Below, one piece after another: positions 32,304 through 40,260 of a DNA stretch of 40,411 nucleotides. The translations under genes were made by a program, and so were the position numbers. A model generated the notes under the pieces. It saw only the letters and a list, made by a program, of their open reading frames with translations. It was not told where the DNA came from and searched no databases. Position 1 is the stretch's first letter. The number at the start of each line of letters is the position of its first letter. The DNA comes from Bacillota bacterium (GTDB lineage: Bacteria; Bacillota; Sulfobacillia; JAJYWN01; JAJZPE01). The DNA is taken from positions 1-40,411 of the forward strand of contig DASXUT010000020.1 of the NCBI GenBank assembly GCA_036504675.1. Direction: 5' to 3'.

Positions 32304-33641
32304 TTGTTCCCCTTCCTCGACGTCATCAAAGGCATCCTACAGCTGGCCCCGAGCGTCCTCTTCGGGGGCCCGACCTTCCTGTTCTTCTGGATCATGGTCG
32401 GCGTCGTCGCCCTCATGTACCAGAGGATCACCGACCTGGAGAAGAAGCTCCACGGGGTGGCCAGGAACGAGGCCCTCGACCAGACCCTCTCGGCCATCTT
32501 CTTCGGCTTCTTGGCCGGCCTCGCCGGGAGCTTCGTCCTCATCTTCGTCGGCGTATCCCTGTCGCAGGGCGATACCGTCTGGGTGATGGGCCTGGCCATC
32601 CTGCTGATGCTCGTCGATCGCCGTCTGATCTGCTTCTCCTACGCCGGCGGGATCGTCTCCCTGTCCTCACTCCTCTTCGGCTGGCCGCACGTCAATGTCC
32701 CCGGCCTGATGGGGCTGGTGGCCGTCCTCCACATCACGGAGAGCCTCCTCATCCGGTTTACCGGGGCCAGCTGCGCCACCCCCGTCTACATCAAGAACCG
32801 GGGTGGACGGGTGGTCGGCGGCTTCACCCTTCAGAAATTCTGGCCGGTCCCCATTGTCGTCCTGGTCCTCGCCTTGATCACCGACCGCAGCCTGCTCACC
32901 GGGGTCACGGCGATGCCGGAGTGGTGGCCGCTGATCCGCAGCAAGGGCATGCCCCTGGACGACCCCAACTGGATCTTCACGATGATCCCGGTGGTCGCGG
33001 TCATCGGTTACGGCGACATCGCCATCACCAGCCCGCCTGAGATCCGGGCCAGGCGCAGCGCGAGCTACCTGGCCTTGTATAGCTTCGCCCTGCTCGGGCT
33101 GGCCATCCTCGCCTCTCACAGCACCCTGGCCGCTTGGCTGGCGGCCCTCTTCAGCCCGCTCGGTCACGAGGTGGTCGCCGTCTCGATGAGCCGCCGCGAG
33201 TTGAGGGGCCGGCCATACTACGTGCCCCCGCCGCGTGGCGTGCGCATCCTCGACGTCCTGCCGGGAGGGCCGGCCCGGACGGCCGGGCTGCGGCCGGGGG
33301 ACATCATCCTCGAGGTCAACGACGAGCCTGTGAACAAGAAGGTCGAGCTGTTCGACTGGTTGCGTCCCCCCGGCGCGGGCTACACGCCGGACGGGCTCAG
33401 GGGAGCGGCCTGGCTGCCGCACATCAACCTCAAGGTCCTCCGGGGCGAGAAGCTTCTCCACCTGCGGGCAACCGAGCTGCGCCGGGAGGAAGGGGTCATC
33501 GGGCTGATCATGGTCCCCGAGGAGGGCGACGACTTCCAGGTCGAAACGAAGAGCGGCGGGCATCTGCGGCCCCTGTTGGATTGGGTGGCCGGCCGGCTGC
33601 GCGGCGCTGCCGGGCGAAGCGGAGGGTGGAGGAACCAATGA
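32304..33641 (+). CDS. Polytopic membrane protein with C-terminal PDZ domain (MinJ-like)
   Basis: The 445-residue protein has about eight membrane segments in the first 300 residues, followed by a cytoplasmic PDZ domain (about residues 305–385; [33 protein letters not shown]). This is the architecture of B. subtilis MinJ, the adaptor joining MinD to DivIVA at division sites, and gene order supports it: MinJ genes lie near ftsEX and ctpB in Bacillota. Sequence similarity to MinJ proper cannot be judged by eye, so the symbol is withheld. TTG at 32304 follows GAGGAG (32289–32294) by nine bases. It overlaps uvrB by four bases (ATGA). Confidence 0.78.
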   Translation: MFPFLDVIKGILQLAPSVLFGGPTFLFFWIMVGVVALMYQRITDLEKKLHGVARNEALDQTLSAIFFGFLAGLAGSFVLIFVGVSLSQGDTVWVMGLAILLMLVDRRLICFSYAGGIVSLSSLLFGWPHVNVPGLMGLVAVLHITESLLIRFTGASCATPVYIKNRGGRVVGGFTLQKFWPVPIVVLVLALITDRSLLTGVTAMPEWWPLIRSKGMPLDDPNWIFTMIPVVAVIGYGDIAITSPPEIRARRSASYLALYSFALLGLAILASHSTLAAWLAALFSPLGHEVVAVSMSRRELRGRPYYVPPPRGVRILDVLPGGPARTAGLRPGDIILEVNDEPVNKKVELFDWLRPPGAGYTPDGLRGAAWLPHINLKVLRGEKLLHLRATELRREEGVIGLIMVPEEGDDFQVETKSGGHLRPLLDWVAGRLRGAAGRSGGWRNQ

Positions 33642-35677
33642 TCGAGACAGAACCGACCCAGAAGTTCAAGGTCGTCAGCGAGTATGAGCCCAGGGGCGAC
33701 CAGCCGAAGGCCATCGACCGGCTGGCCGAGGGGATTCTCGGCGGGGCGCGGGTCCAGACCCTGCTCGGCGTGACCGGCTCGGGCAAGACGGCCACCATGG
33801 CCTGGACCATCGAGCGGGTCCAGCGGCCGACCCTCGTCATCGCCCACAACAAGACCCTCGCCGCCCAGCTCTGTGCGGAGTTCAAGGACTTCTTCCCGGA
33901 GAACAAGGTCGAGTATTTCGTCAGCTACTACGACTACTACCAGCCTGAGGCGTACATCCCGCAGACCGACACCTACATCGAGAAGGACTCGATGATCAAC
34001 GACGAGATCGACAAGATGCGCCATGCGGCCACGGCGGCCGTCATGGAGCGGCGCGATACGATCATCGTCGCCAGCGTCTCCTGCATCTTCGGCATCGGTT
34101 CGCCCGAGGACTACCAGGAGATGAGGCTGTCGCTGGAACAGGGGCAAGCCGTCGACCGCGACGCCATCCTCAGGCAGCTGGTAGAGATCCAGTACGAGCG
34201 GAACGACGTCAACTTCACCCGCGGCACCTTCCGAGTCCGTGGCGACATCGTCGAGGTTTTCCCGGCCTCCTTCGACGAGCGGGCCATCCGGGTAGAGCTC
34301 TTCGGGGACGAGATCGAGCGGATCACCGAGGTCGACGTGCTGACCGGGGAGATCGCCGGCGAGCTCACGCACTTCACGGTCTACCCGGCCAGTCACTACG
34401 TGACCCTCCAGGCCAAGCGCGAGCGGGCCATCCACGGCATCGAGGAAGAGCTGGAGATGCGGCTGAAGTGGCTGCGCGAGCACGAGCGGTTGGTCGAGGC
34501 CCAGCGGCTCGAGCAACGCACCCGCTACGATCTGGAGATGCTCCAGGAGGTCGGCTTCTGCTCGGGCATCGAGAACTACTCGCGACACCTCAGCGGCCGG
34601 CTTCCCGGGCAGCCGCCATATACGCTGCTCGACTTCTTCCCGAAGGACTTCCTCATCGTCATCGACGAGAGCCACCAGACCATCCCGCAGGTCCGGGCGA
34701 TGTGGGCCGGGGATCGGTCGCGCAAAGAGGCTCTGGTCGAGTACGGGTTCCGCCTACCGTCGGCCCTCGACAACCGGCCCCTGAACTTCGCCGAGTTCGA
34801 GCAACGGATCAACCAGATCGTCTTCGTCTCGGCCACCCCGGCTGCCTACGAACGCGAGCATTCGACCCGGGTGGTCGAGCAGATCGTCCGCCCGACCGGC
34901 CTGGTCGACCCGGCCGTCGAGGTCCGGCCGGTCAAGGGGCAGATCGACGACCTCCTCGAGGAGATCCACGACCGCGTCGGGCGCGGCCAGCGCGTCCTGG
35001 TGACGACCCTGACCAAGCGGATGGCCGAGAACCTTACCGACTACCTCCGGGAGGCCGGGGTCAAAGTCCGCTATCTGCACTCGGAGATCCACACCCTGGA
35101 GCGGATGGAGATCATCCGCGACCTGCGGCTGGGCGTCTTCGATGTGCTCGTCGGGATCAACCTCTTGCGCGAGGGGCTGGATTTGCCCGAGGTCTCGCTG
35201 GTGGCGATTCTGGACGCCGACAAGGAAGGGTACTTGCGGTCCGAGACCTCACTGGTCCAGACCATCGGCCGGGCCGCCCGCAACATCGACGGCAAGGTGA
35301 TCATGTACGCCGACGTCATCACCGACTCGATGAAACGGGCCATCGGCGAGACCGACCGCCGCCGGGCCCTGCAGGAAGCCTACAACAAGAAGCACGGGAT
35401 CACCCCGGAGACGGTCAAGAAGGCCGTCCGCGACGTGATGGAGACCTCGGGCGGGGCGACCAAGGTGGCCGAGGCCAAGGACATCTACAAGCCCGGGTTC
35501 GACGCCGGCAAGCTCAACCGGCGGGAGCGCGACAAATTGCTCGAAGCCTTGCGCAAGGAAATGAAAGAGGCCGCCAAACGGCTCGAATTCGAGCGGGCGG
35601 CCGATCTGCGGGACGCGATCATCGAGATCGAGCAGGGGAGCGGGGGGAAGGCGCCGGAGCCGCGACGGGCGAACTGA
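33638..35677 (+). CDS. uvrB: Excinuclease ABC subunit B
   Basis: UvrB is the damage-verifying helicase-like subunit of nucleotide excision repair; it accepts DNA from UvrA and recruits UvrC. The 679-residue protein has Walker A GVTGSGKT, the DNA-inserting beta-hairpin [22 protein letters not shown], Walker B with [11 protein letters not shown], helicase motifs including [36 protein letters not shown] and QTIGRAARN, and a C-terminal UVR motif ([29 protein letters not shown]) that contacts UvrC. ATG at 33638 overlaps the upstream stop and has a GGAGG ribosome site. uvrA, normally next, is not in the downstream window; decayed sequence with a copy of the uvrB 3' end follows instead. Confidence 0.98.
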   Translation: MIETEPTQKFKVVSEYEPRGDQPKAIDRLAEGILGGARVQTLLGVTGSGKTATMAWTIERVQRPTLVIAHNKTLAAQLCAEFKDFFPENKVEYFVSYYDYYQPEAYIPQTDTYIEKDSMINDEIDKMRHAATAAVMERRDTIIVASVSCIFGIGSPEDYQEMRLSLEQGQAVDRDAILRQLVEIQYERNDVNFTRGTFRVRGDIVEVFPASFDERAIRVELFGDEIERITEVDVLTGEIAGELTHFTVYPASHYVTLQAKRERAIHGIEEELEMRLKWLREHERLVEAQRLEQRTRYDLEMLQEVGFCSGIENYSRHLSGRLPGQPPYTLLDFFPKDFLIVIDESHQTIPQVRAMWAGDRSRKEALVEYGFRLPSALDNRPLNFAEFEQRINQIVFVSATPAAYEREHSTRVVEQIVRPTGLVDPAVEVRPVKGQIDDLLEEIHDRVGRGQRVLVTTLTKRMAENLTDYLREAGVKVRYLHSEIHTLERMEIIRDLRLGVFDVLVGINLLREGLDLPEVSLVAILDADKEGYLRSETSLVQTIGRAARNIDGKVIMYADVITDSMKRAIGETDRRRALQEAYNKKHGITPETVKKAVRDVMETSGGATKVAEAKDIYKPGFDAGKLNRRERDKLLEALRKEMKEAAKRLEFERAADLRDAIIEIEQGSGGKAPEPRRAN

Positions 35678-35894
35678 CCGACGTGGCTACGCTCACAGGC
35701 TCAGGTGGGTCAGGATGAGATCCAGGAGGGTCTCCAGCCGCCAGGATTATGCCGGCGTAGCACAGGAAGCTCGCGCAGGTCGTGATCAGCAGCTCTTGAG
35801 ACAGGCCACCTGGATTGAACGACTGATCCTGGGCGAAGATGCGGGACCTGAACGGCGGCGGGAAGCTGCTGCAGATCGTTGAGGGGGTCTCCAG
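35678..35894. other. Short non-coding stretch after uvrB
   Basis: No gene or terminator is recognised here. The ten-base string GGGTCTCCAG occurs at 35728–35737 and again at 35885–35894, immediately before the frameshifted membrane-protein gene. The stretch looks like decayed sequence. Confidence 0.4.
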
Positions 35895-36297
35895 ATGACC
35901 GTGCCGGAAGCCGCCAGACCCACTGCCTCCGGCCGAATCTCGTCGGCCTGGCGGAACCGCCTCGGGTGGATCGCCGTGGCCCTGTCGTCCTTGGTCACCT
36001 CGTTCTTCGCCATGTTCGCTTTCGGGGAGAGCATGGCTTGGGGTCACCTTCCTGGCCATCGCCGTGCCCTGGACGGGGACCATCTTCGTCCTTCTGGGCG
36101 CCCTCGCCGTCTTGCTCTTTGGGGGTGCGCTGGGGCTGGTCCTTGGGCTCCTGCTGATTGTGGCTGGGATTCTGTTCTACCTCGGCCGACCCCGGCCCCG
36201 CAGGTTGGCGTATTGGGTCGCCGCGGGGGTTCCGATCCTGGTTGGAGGATTGACCATCGTGATGGTCGCCTTCCACGCGCCGCGAGTCTCTGGCTGA
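35895..36297 (+). pseudogene. Small membrane protein disrupted by a frameshift
   Basis: An ATG at 35895 with GAGGGGG seven bases upstream opens a frame reading MTVPEAARPTASGRISSAW followed by a hydrophobic helix (IAVALSSLVTSFFAMFAFGESMAW). At the GGGG run 36040–36043 the hydrophobic reading moves to the +1 frame: VTFLAIAVPWTGTIFVLLG, two more helices, and a stop at 36295. Joined, this is a protein of about 133 residues with about four membrane segments. One extra G in the run explains it, either a real mutation or a base error. In the first frame reading would continue into non-hydrophobic sequence, so that frame is not the real protein. Function is not recognised. Confidence 0.6.
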
Positions 36298-36325
36298 GTC
36301 CCGGTACGCGGCGGTCAATGTCAAG

Positions 36326-36364
36326 AGCGGCTGAGCGAGCATGGCTCGTCAGCCGCTTCTTTGT
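36326..36364 (+). terminator. Rho-independent terminator
   Basis: AGCGGCTGA (36326–36334) pairs with TCAGCCGCT (36349–36357), extended inside by CGAGC/GCTCG with one bulged G, followed by TCTTTGT. It closes the disrupted membrane-protein unit. Confidence 0.8.
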
Positions 36365-36442
36365 CGGGCGCTCGCTTGTGGAGATGGGTCAGGTCTTCGG
36401 GGCCTCAGTGCGATCAGCCCCTTGCACTTCGAGTCCAGTTGC

Positions 36443-36580
36443 TCATAGGGTCGGGAGAATCAGGTCCACCAGCGTGCCGCCATCCAAAGGCGGAGATTGC
36501 TCTTGCTCCGCGCGAAGTGGCAAGCCGGATTCGTGGAAGACCTTCCCACAGAATACTCGCCTGAGGACCGATGGCCTTGA
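36443..36580 (-). pseudogene. Possible gene remnant on the minus strand
   Basis: Read leftward, this stretch gives an open 45-codon frame without a start codon, ending at TGA (36443–36445). Its tail, PLRAEQEQSPPLDGGTLVDL and then ILPTL, has the look of real protein. I do not recognise the family. It sits in a decayed zone next to the uvrB-tail copy, so an old gene fragment is plausible, but chance cannot be excluded. Confidence 0.25.
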
Positions 36581-36702
36581 TCAGTAGACCGCTTGGCGAG
36601 ACACTCTTAACCTCGGGCGGGGCGGCCAAGGTGGCCGAAGCCAAGGACCTCTACAAGCCCAGGTTCGATGTCTCGGAGCTGGGCCGGAGGGCCCTTTCCT
36701 AG
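36571..36702 (+). pseudogene. Partial copy of the uvrB 3' end
   Basis: A 43-codon frame (ATG at 36571, stop at 36700) contains TSGGAAKVAEAKDLYKPRFD, nearly identical to uvr[21 protein letters not shown] encoded at about 35445–35505. The match is also clear at DNA level over about 65 bases from 36608, then fades. It lacks the helicase body and the UVR motif, so it is a fragment, not a working gene. It may be a leftover of a tandem duplication, a recombination, or an insertion at the uvrB 3' end. Its small ORF may not be translated. Confidence 0.75.
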
Positions 36703-36723
36703 AACAACGAAGGGACTACCTTC

Positions 36724-36787
36724 CACGAAGGAAGAACAAATGGTCGAAAAGTGACGAACGGTTGCAGGCCCAGACACGAAGGAAGAA
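36724..36787 (+). repeat. 13-base direct repeat upstream of the histidine kinase gene
   Basis: CACGAAGGAAGAA occurs at 36724–36736 and at 36775–36787, 51 bases apart. It may be a paired regulator site for the kinase gene or incidental purine-rich sequence. The surrounding 36703–36864 stretch is less GC-rich than the rest of the window; no clear promoter is seen. Confidence 0.45.
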
Positions 36788-36864
36788 TCCGTAATCTCGG
36801 CAAAAATGAGTCTTCTTGTAACCCTGTGAATGCGAAACAGTGCCTTCGGAAGGAGTCCTCGCGG

Positions 36865-38508
36865 ATGAACAGTCGGCAATGCGATTCCGGAATCAACGGC
36901 GTGGGAAGGATTCCCTGGGGCAGCCACATAGGGCTACTGTACGAGACCAAGGATGAGCTTATCGATCTCCTGGTTCCATACTTCTCGGCCGGGCTCGAAG
37001 AAAACGAGATGTGCGTCTGGGTAGTCTCCGAACCCCTTACCCCAGAGATCGCTTTGGACGCTCTCATCGCCATGCGCCCCGCGGTGAAGAGAGGGCTGCT
37101 CGAAGGCCGGATACGGATCATTGACTATGCCGAATGGTATCTACCGGACGGTGTTTTCCGAGCCTCGCGGGTCGCCGACGGTTGGGTCGAACTCGAGAAA
37201 CAGGCGCTCGCCTCGGGGTTTCGTGGCCTGCGGGTGGCCGGGAACACATCGTGGTTGAACGGTCAGGTGTGGGACGACTTCATGAGCTACGAAGAGACGC
37301 TATACGGAAAGCTGGACAAGTACCGTATCGTCGCCCTGTGTTCCTATCAAGCAACCGGTCTCACCACCTGGCAGAAGTTCGAAGTCTTCAAGAACCATCA
37401 GGTGATCCTCATCCGGGACAGTGGGGAATGGCGTTGCATCTGGAATCCCCACGTCAAGGCATCGGAATGGGAAGCGATGTTCCAAGACCTGTCGGAAGCG
37501 GTCTTGTTGGCTGACGACACCGGGGAGTTGATCGCCGCTAATCATGAAGGATTGTCAATCCTCGGACTTACCTCAGTTGACCAGTTTCCGCGCCACTATG
37601 CCGCCGCCACTCTGCCGGGCTTGTTCTTCGGCTCAAGTCAGCCTTTGGAGCCGGGCCCATGTCGTGATCGGCCGGCTTGCTTCCGCAACCATTTGGGGCG
37701 AGAGCTTGACCTCGTCGTCTCTGTTTCGGACACCCGACGTCTCTCGGGCAGTCCAGGTCGACACCTCATTGTTGCCACAGACGTATCAGAAATCAGAAGG
37801 CTTGAGAGGGCCAAAGACAGCTTCATGCAAGTCGTCAGTCATGAACTCAGAAACCCTCTGCAGGTAGTCAGGGGCTTGGTGCAACTCACCCAGTATAGGT
37901 ATGCCGGCATTTTGCCGGAAAAGGGCGTCGATACCCTGAGAAGACTCGACACCCAAGTCACCGACCTTGCTCGCCTCGTTGAAGATATCCTGACCGCCTA
38001 TCGGCTTGACAAAGGGGAGTTTCCAATCAGCCTTGGCCTCTTCGGTCTGGCCGATTTGGTCACCGATGTCGTCTCCACTTATACCGCTAATGGGTCACAC
38101 GAATTGATTACCGAGACCTACGGTTCGAATTCGGTGAGCATCCTGGTCGATGGATTTCGGGTCAAGCAGATCATCTCGAACTTGCTGAGCAATGCCTGCA
38201 AATACAGCGAAGACGGCCAGAGAATTTGGGTCAGAACACGGATCGGGGCCGACCATGTGCAGGTCATGGTCGAAGATGAGGGAATCGGCATCCCCAGAGA
38301 CCAGCTGGAGAAGATCTTCGAAGGGTTCTATAGGGCTGACAACGTCAGCCAGTGGAAGACCGGGGGAATAGGCCTTGGGCTGTACATCAGTCGCAACCTT
38401 GCCCGGAGGATGGGAGGCGACCTGTGGGCGGAGCAAAACCCAGGCGGTGGAACCACAATGGTGATGGAATTGCCACTGCAGCAAGGGTCGGAAAAGCAAC
38501 TGGCGTAG
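36865..38508 (+). CDS. Sensor histidine kinase with N-terminal MEDS domain and PAS-like region
   Basis: The 547-residue soluble protein has a MEDS (DcmR-type sensory) domain at residues about 15–175 (GSHIGLLYETKDELIDLLVPYF, EENEMCVWVVSE, IDYAEWYL, SWLNGQVWDDFMSYEETL), then a PAS-like segment (about 200–312). A complete kinase core follows: H-box with phosphoacceptor H326 in SHELRNP, N-box N443 in NLLSNACKYS, G1 DEGIGIP and G2 GIGLGLYIS. MEDS domains occur in methanogen and methylotroph regulators such as DcmR and are thought to sense small hydrocarbon derivatives. ATG at 36865 follows GGAAGGAG (36848–36854). There is no membrane segment and no adjacent response regulator. Codon use is less GC-biased than in the neighbours, suggesting later acquisition. 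Confidence 0.88.
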   Translation: MNSRQCDSGINGVGRIPWGSHIGLLYETKDELIDLLVPYFSAGLEENEMCVWVVSEPLTPEIALDALIAMRPAVKRGLLEGRIRIIDYAEWYLPDGVFRASRVADGWVELEKQALASGFRGLRVAGNTSWLNGQVWDDFMSYEETLYGKLDKYRIVALCSYQATGLTTWQKFEVFKNHQVILIRDSGEWRCIWNPHVKASEWEAMFQDLSEAVLLADDTGELIAANHEGLSILGLTSVDQFPRHYAAATLPGLFFGSSQPLEPGPCRDRPACFRNHLGRELDLVVSVSDTRRLSGSPGRHLIVATDVSEIRRLERAKDSFMQVVSHELRNPLQVVRGLVQLTQYRYAGILPEKGVDTLRRLDTQVTDLARLVEDILTAYRLDKGEFPISLGLFGLADLVTDVVSTYTANGSHELITETYGSNSVSILVDGFRVKQIISNLLSNACKYSEDGQRIWVRTRIGADHVQVMVEDEGIGIPRDQLEKIFEGFYRADNVSQWKTGGIGLGLYISRNLARRMGGDLWAEQNPGGGTTMVMELPLQQGSEKQLA

Positions 38509-38567
38509 CGCTCGCTGCCGATGACGCCGGAGCAGGTTTGCCTCGGCCCCGGTCGAATAGGTGAAGT

Positions 38568-39320
38568 ATGGACACACCGCAATCCTCTTCCGGCACGGAT
38601 CGGATGGGCCTCGTCGAACGCCTGCATGAGCTGGCCTTGAGTGAGGGCATCACCCATTTCGGCGTGGCCGACCTGGGCCCGGCCGGTGACTTCATCGCCG
38701 CCCAGGGAGGCCGGCGTCTGCTGGGCTTTCCCCGGGCCATCTCCCTGGGCGCCGACCTCAGCGATGCGATGGTCGAACCCATCGAGGACCAGGATGACCG
38801 CGGCCCGCTGCTGACTTATCGCTACTACATCTACGAGATGGTCAACCGGCTCCTGAACCAAGCGGCCACCCGGGTGACGGCGGCCCTTCAGGCGGAGGGG
38901 GCCAAGGCCTACGCCATCCCGGCCTCCCATAGCCTCGACACCGACCGGCTCTGCGGCCTCTTCTCCCACAAGCTGGCGGCCCGTCTGGCCGGCCTCGGCT
39001 GGATCGGCAAGAACTGCCTGCTGATTACTCCGGAGCACGGTCCGCGGGTCCGCTTCGCCACCGTCCTGACCGACGCCGACCTGCCGACCGGCCAACCCTT
39101 GCCCGACGGTTGCGGGACCTGCGAGATCTGCGTCAAGACCTGCCTGAGCGGGGCCATCGTAGGCCGGGCGTTCGACCAGGCCGAGCCCAGAGAGGCCCGC
39201 TTCCTGGCCAAGACCTGTGAAGCCCGGTCGAAGAAGCGAAAAGAGGCCCTCGGGATCACTGACCCCGGATCCCTCTGCGGCCTGTGTGTCTTGGTCTGTC
39301 CGTACGGCTCCCGGCCCTGA
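38568..39320 (+). CDS. Double-[4Fe-4S]-cluster protein related to epoxyqueuosine reductase (QueG), short form
   Basis: The 250-residue protein has a QueG-like N-terminal region (GITHFGVADLGPA, FPRAISLGADLSDAM, ARLAGLGWIGKNCLLITPEHGPRVRFATVLTDADLP). Two [4Fe-4S] motifs follow: C182/C185/C188/C192 (CGTCEICVKTC) and C217/C237/C240/C244 (CGLCVLVCP). QueG reduces epoxyqueuosine in tRNA using cobalamin and is about 310–380 residues with a C-terminal extension, which is missing here. Short relatives of this type are common in anaerobes, often linked to corrinoid metabolism, and their function is not settled, so queG is not assigned. ATG at 38568 has AGGTGA about six bases upstream. It is co-directional with the histidine kinase, 59 bases apart, and ends at a bidirectional terminator. 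Confidence 0.82.
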   Translation: MDTPQSSSGTDRMGLVERLHELALSEGITHFGVADLGPAGDFIAAQGGRRLLGFPRAISLGADLSDAMVEPIEDQDDRGPLLTYRYYIYEMVNRLLNQAATRVTAALQAEGAKAYAIPASHSLDTDRLCGLFSHKLAARLAGLGWIGKNCLLITPEHGPRVRFATVLTDADLPTGQPLPDGCGTCEICVKTCLSGAIVGRAFDQAEPREARFLAKTCEARSKKRKEALGITDPGSLCGLCVLVCPYGSRP

Positions 39321-39366
39321 TCCCCTGCTTGCCGGGAGATCGGACGGAGCCGCCGCGGGCAAGACA

Positions 39367-39393
39367 AAAGCCCGGCCTGGGCCGGGCTTTTTC
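39367..39393. terminator. Bidirectional rho-independent terminator
   Basis: AAAGCCCGGCC (39367–39377) pairs with GGCCGGGCTTT (39380–39390). T-runs are present in both directions (CTTTTTC on plus, CTTTTGTC on minus). It lies exactly between the convergent QueG-like gene and the thioredoxin-fold selenoprotein gene. Confidence 0.9.
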
Positions 39394-39412
39394 ATTGACC
39401 TCACGGATGACT

Positions 39413-40129
39413 CTACTTCGCTTCATCCACCGCTTTCTGGACCCATTCGGCGAAGGTCTTCTCCGGCACCGAGCCTTCGAATTCGACCTTCGTGTCTCCC
39501 TGGCGGATGACCACCTTGGGCACCGCATAGACGCTATTCTCCTGCGACCATTCGGGGAATTCGGCGGCCTCGATCACCGAGGCGTGAACCTTGTCGCTCT
39601 CCATGGCCATCTCATGAGCCAGCCGCGCCGCGGCCGGACAGTGCGGTCACGTAGGGGTGACGAAGACGTCGATCCGGACGTCCTTCGTCAGCCCTTGCAG
39701 CATGTCCTTGGTCGGCTGGGCCAGCCTGGTCTGCTCCTTGGACACATCCATCAGGTCGGCGACCAGCACCGAAAACTCCATCCCGCCCGGGAGCCCGTAG
39801 AAGCGCACCCCGCGATCCTTCCCCTGCGAGTCGAGAAGGACCATCGCCGGGACCTTCTCGATTCCGTACTTCGCGGCCGCCGCCCCATCCTGGCTGAGGT
39901 CATGGATCTCCACCTTCAGCTTGGACGACAGACCCTCGAGCTCTCTGGTCAGGTCGGCGGCGGTCTGGCAATACGGGCAGCCCTCATCCGGCTCGGTCTG
40001 GGCTTCGCCGGTCGCACCGTCCTTGGCTTCCTGTAACCGCGTGAATAGGAGCAGGCTGACCTCGCCCTTGAACTCGTCGCCGAAAAGCTTTTCGAGGTAA
40101 GCCCGGTCCTTCTCCTGAATCAAAGGCAC
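39413..40129 (-). CDS. Two-domain thioredoxin-fold protein (protein disulfide oxidoreductase-like), probable selenoprotein with UxxC
   Basis: Read through an in-frame TGA (39649–39647), this frame gives 238 residues. The N-terminal thioredoxin-like domain has C51-P-Y-C54, a loop rich in Glu/Gly just before it, and the cis-Pro segment KVPAMVLLD. The second domain begins VRIDVFVTPT, then U161-P-H-C164, PAAARLAHEMAMESDKV, and ends with a second cis-Pro segment YAVPKVVI. TGA thus falls exactly on the first cysteine of a CxxC site in a family normally reading TPTCPxC. Homology continues on both sides and a SECIS-like hairpin follows. GTG at 40129 is chosen: GAGGTGA lies seven to eight bases upstream and the family starts near there. 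Without Sec decoding the gene would be split in two. Expected role is thiol-disulfide or persulfide redox chemistry in the cytoplasm. Confidence 0.88.
39619..39649 (-). promoter_or_regulatory. Selenocysteine UGA codon and bacterial SECIS-like hairpin
   Basis: On the minus strand the UGA (39649–39647) is followed by CCGGCCGC (39637–39630), a three-base loop GGC (39629–39627) and GCGGCTGG (39626–39619): eight pairs with one G–T. The loop starts with G and begins 17 bases after UGA. A short apical loop starting with G at about 16–37 bases is the known bacterial SECIS layout bound by SelB. High local GC content makes chance hairpins easier, so the UxxC context carries most weight. Confidence 0.75.
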
Positions 40130-40194
40130 TTCTCCATCACCTCGCTTGCCAATCATTATGCCCGGAATCGGAACGCCACTGCACTTCCCGGGGA

Positions 40195-40210
40195 ATACCC
40201 CAAGGGGTAT
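40195..40210. promoter_or_regulatory. G-tract palindrome resembling a CsoR/CstR-family operator
   Basis: ATACCCC (40195–40201) and GGGGTAT (40204–40210) form a perfect inverted repeat with a two-base centre. Palindromes of the form TACCCC–GGGGTA are typical targets of CsoR-family repressors, including copper-sensing CsoR and persulfide-sensing CstR. It lies about 10–25 bases downstream of the expected transcription start of the selenoprotein gene, suited to steric repression. Confidence 0.65.
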
Positions 40211-40226
40211 ATCCCAGCCCGTATTC

Positions 40227-40255
40227 AGTGTATCAGCCCGCGCCCGCTCAGTCAA
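40227..40255 (-). promoter_or_regulatory. Sigma-A-type promoter of the selenoprotein gene
   Basis: On the minus strand TTGACT (40255–40250) and TACACT (40232–40227) are separated by exactly 17 bases, matching five and four of six consensus positions. Transcription would start near 40220, about 90 bases before the GTG start codon. Confidence 0.75.
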
Positions 40256-40260
40256 TGAGC

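Noticed and set aside
39413-39610. A separate small gene starting at ATG 39610
   Set aside because: It has no ribosome site, begins inside a conserved thioredoxin-fold domain, and is in frame with the upstream segment; Sec readthrough explains both parts better.
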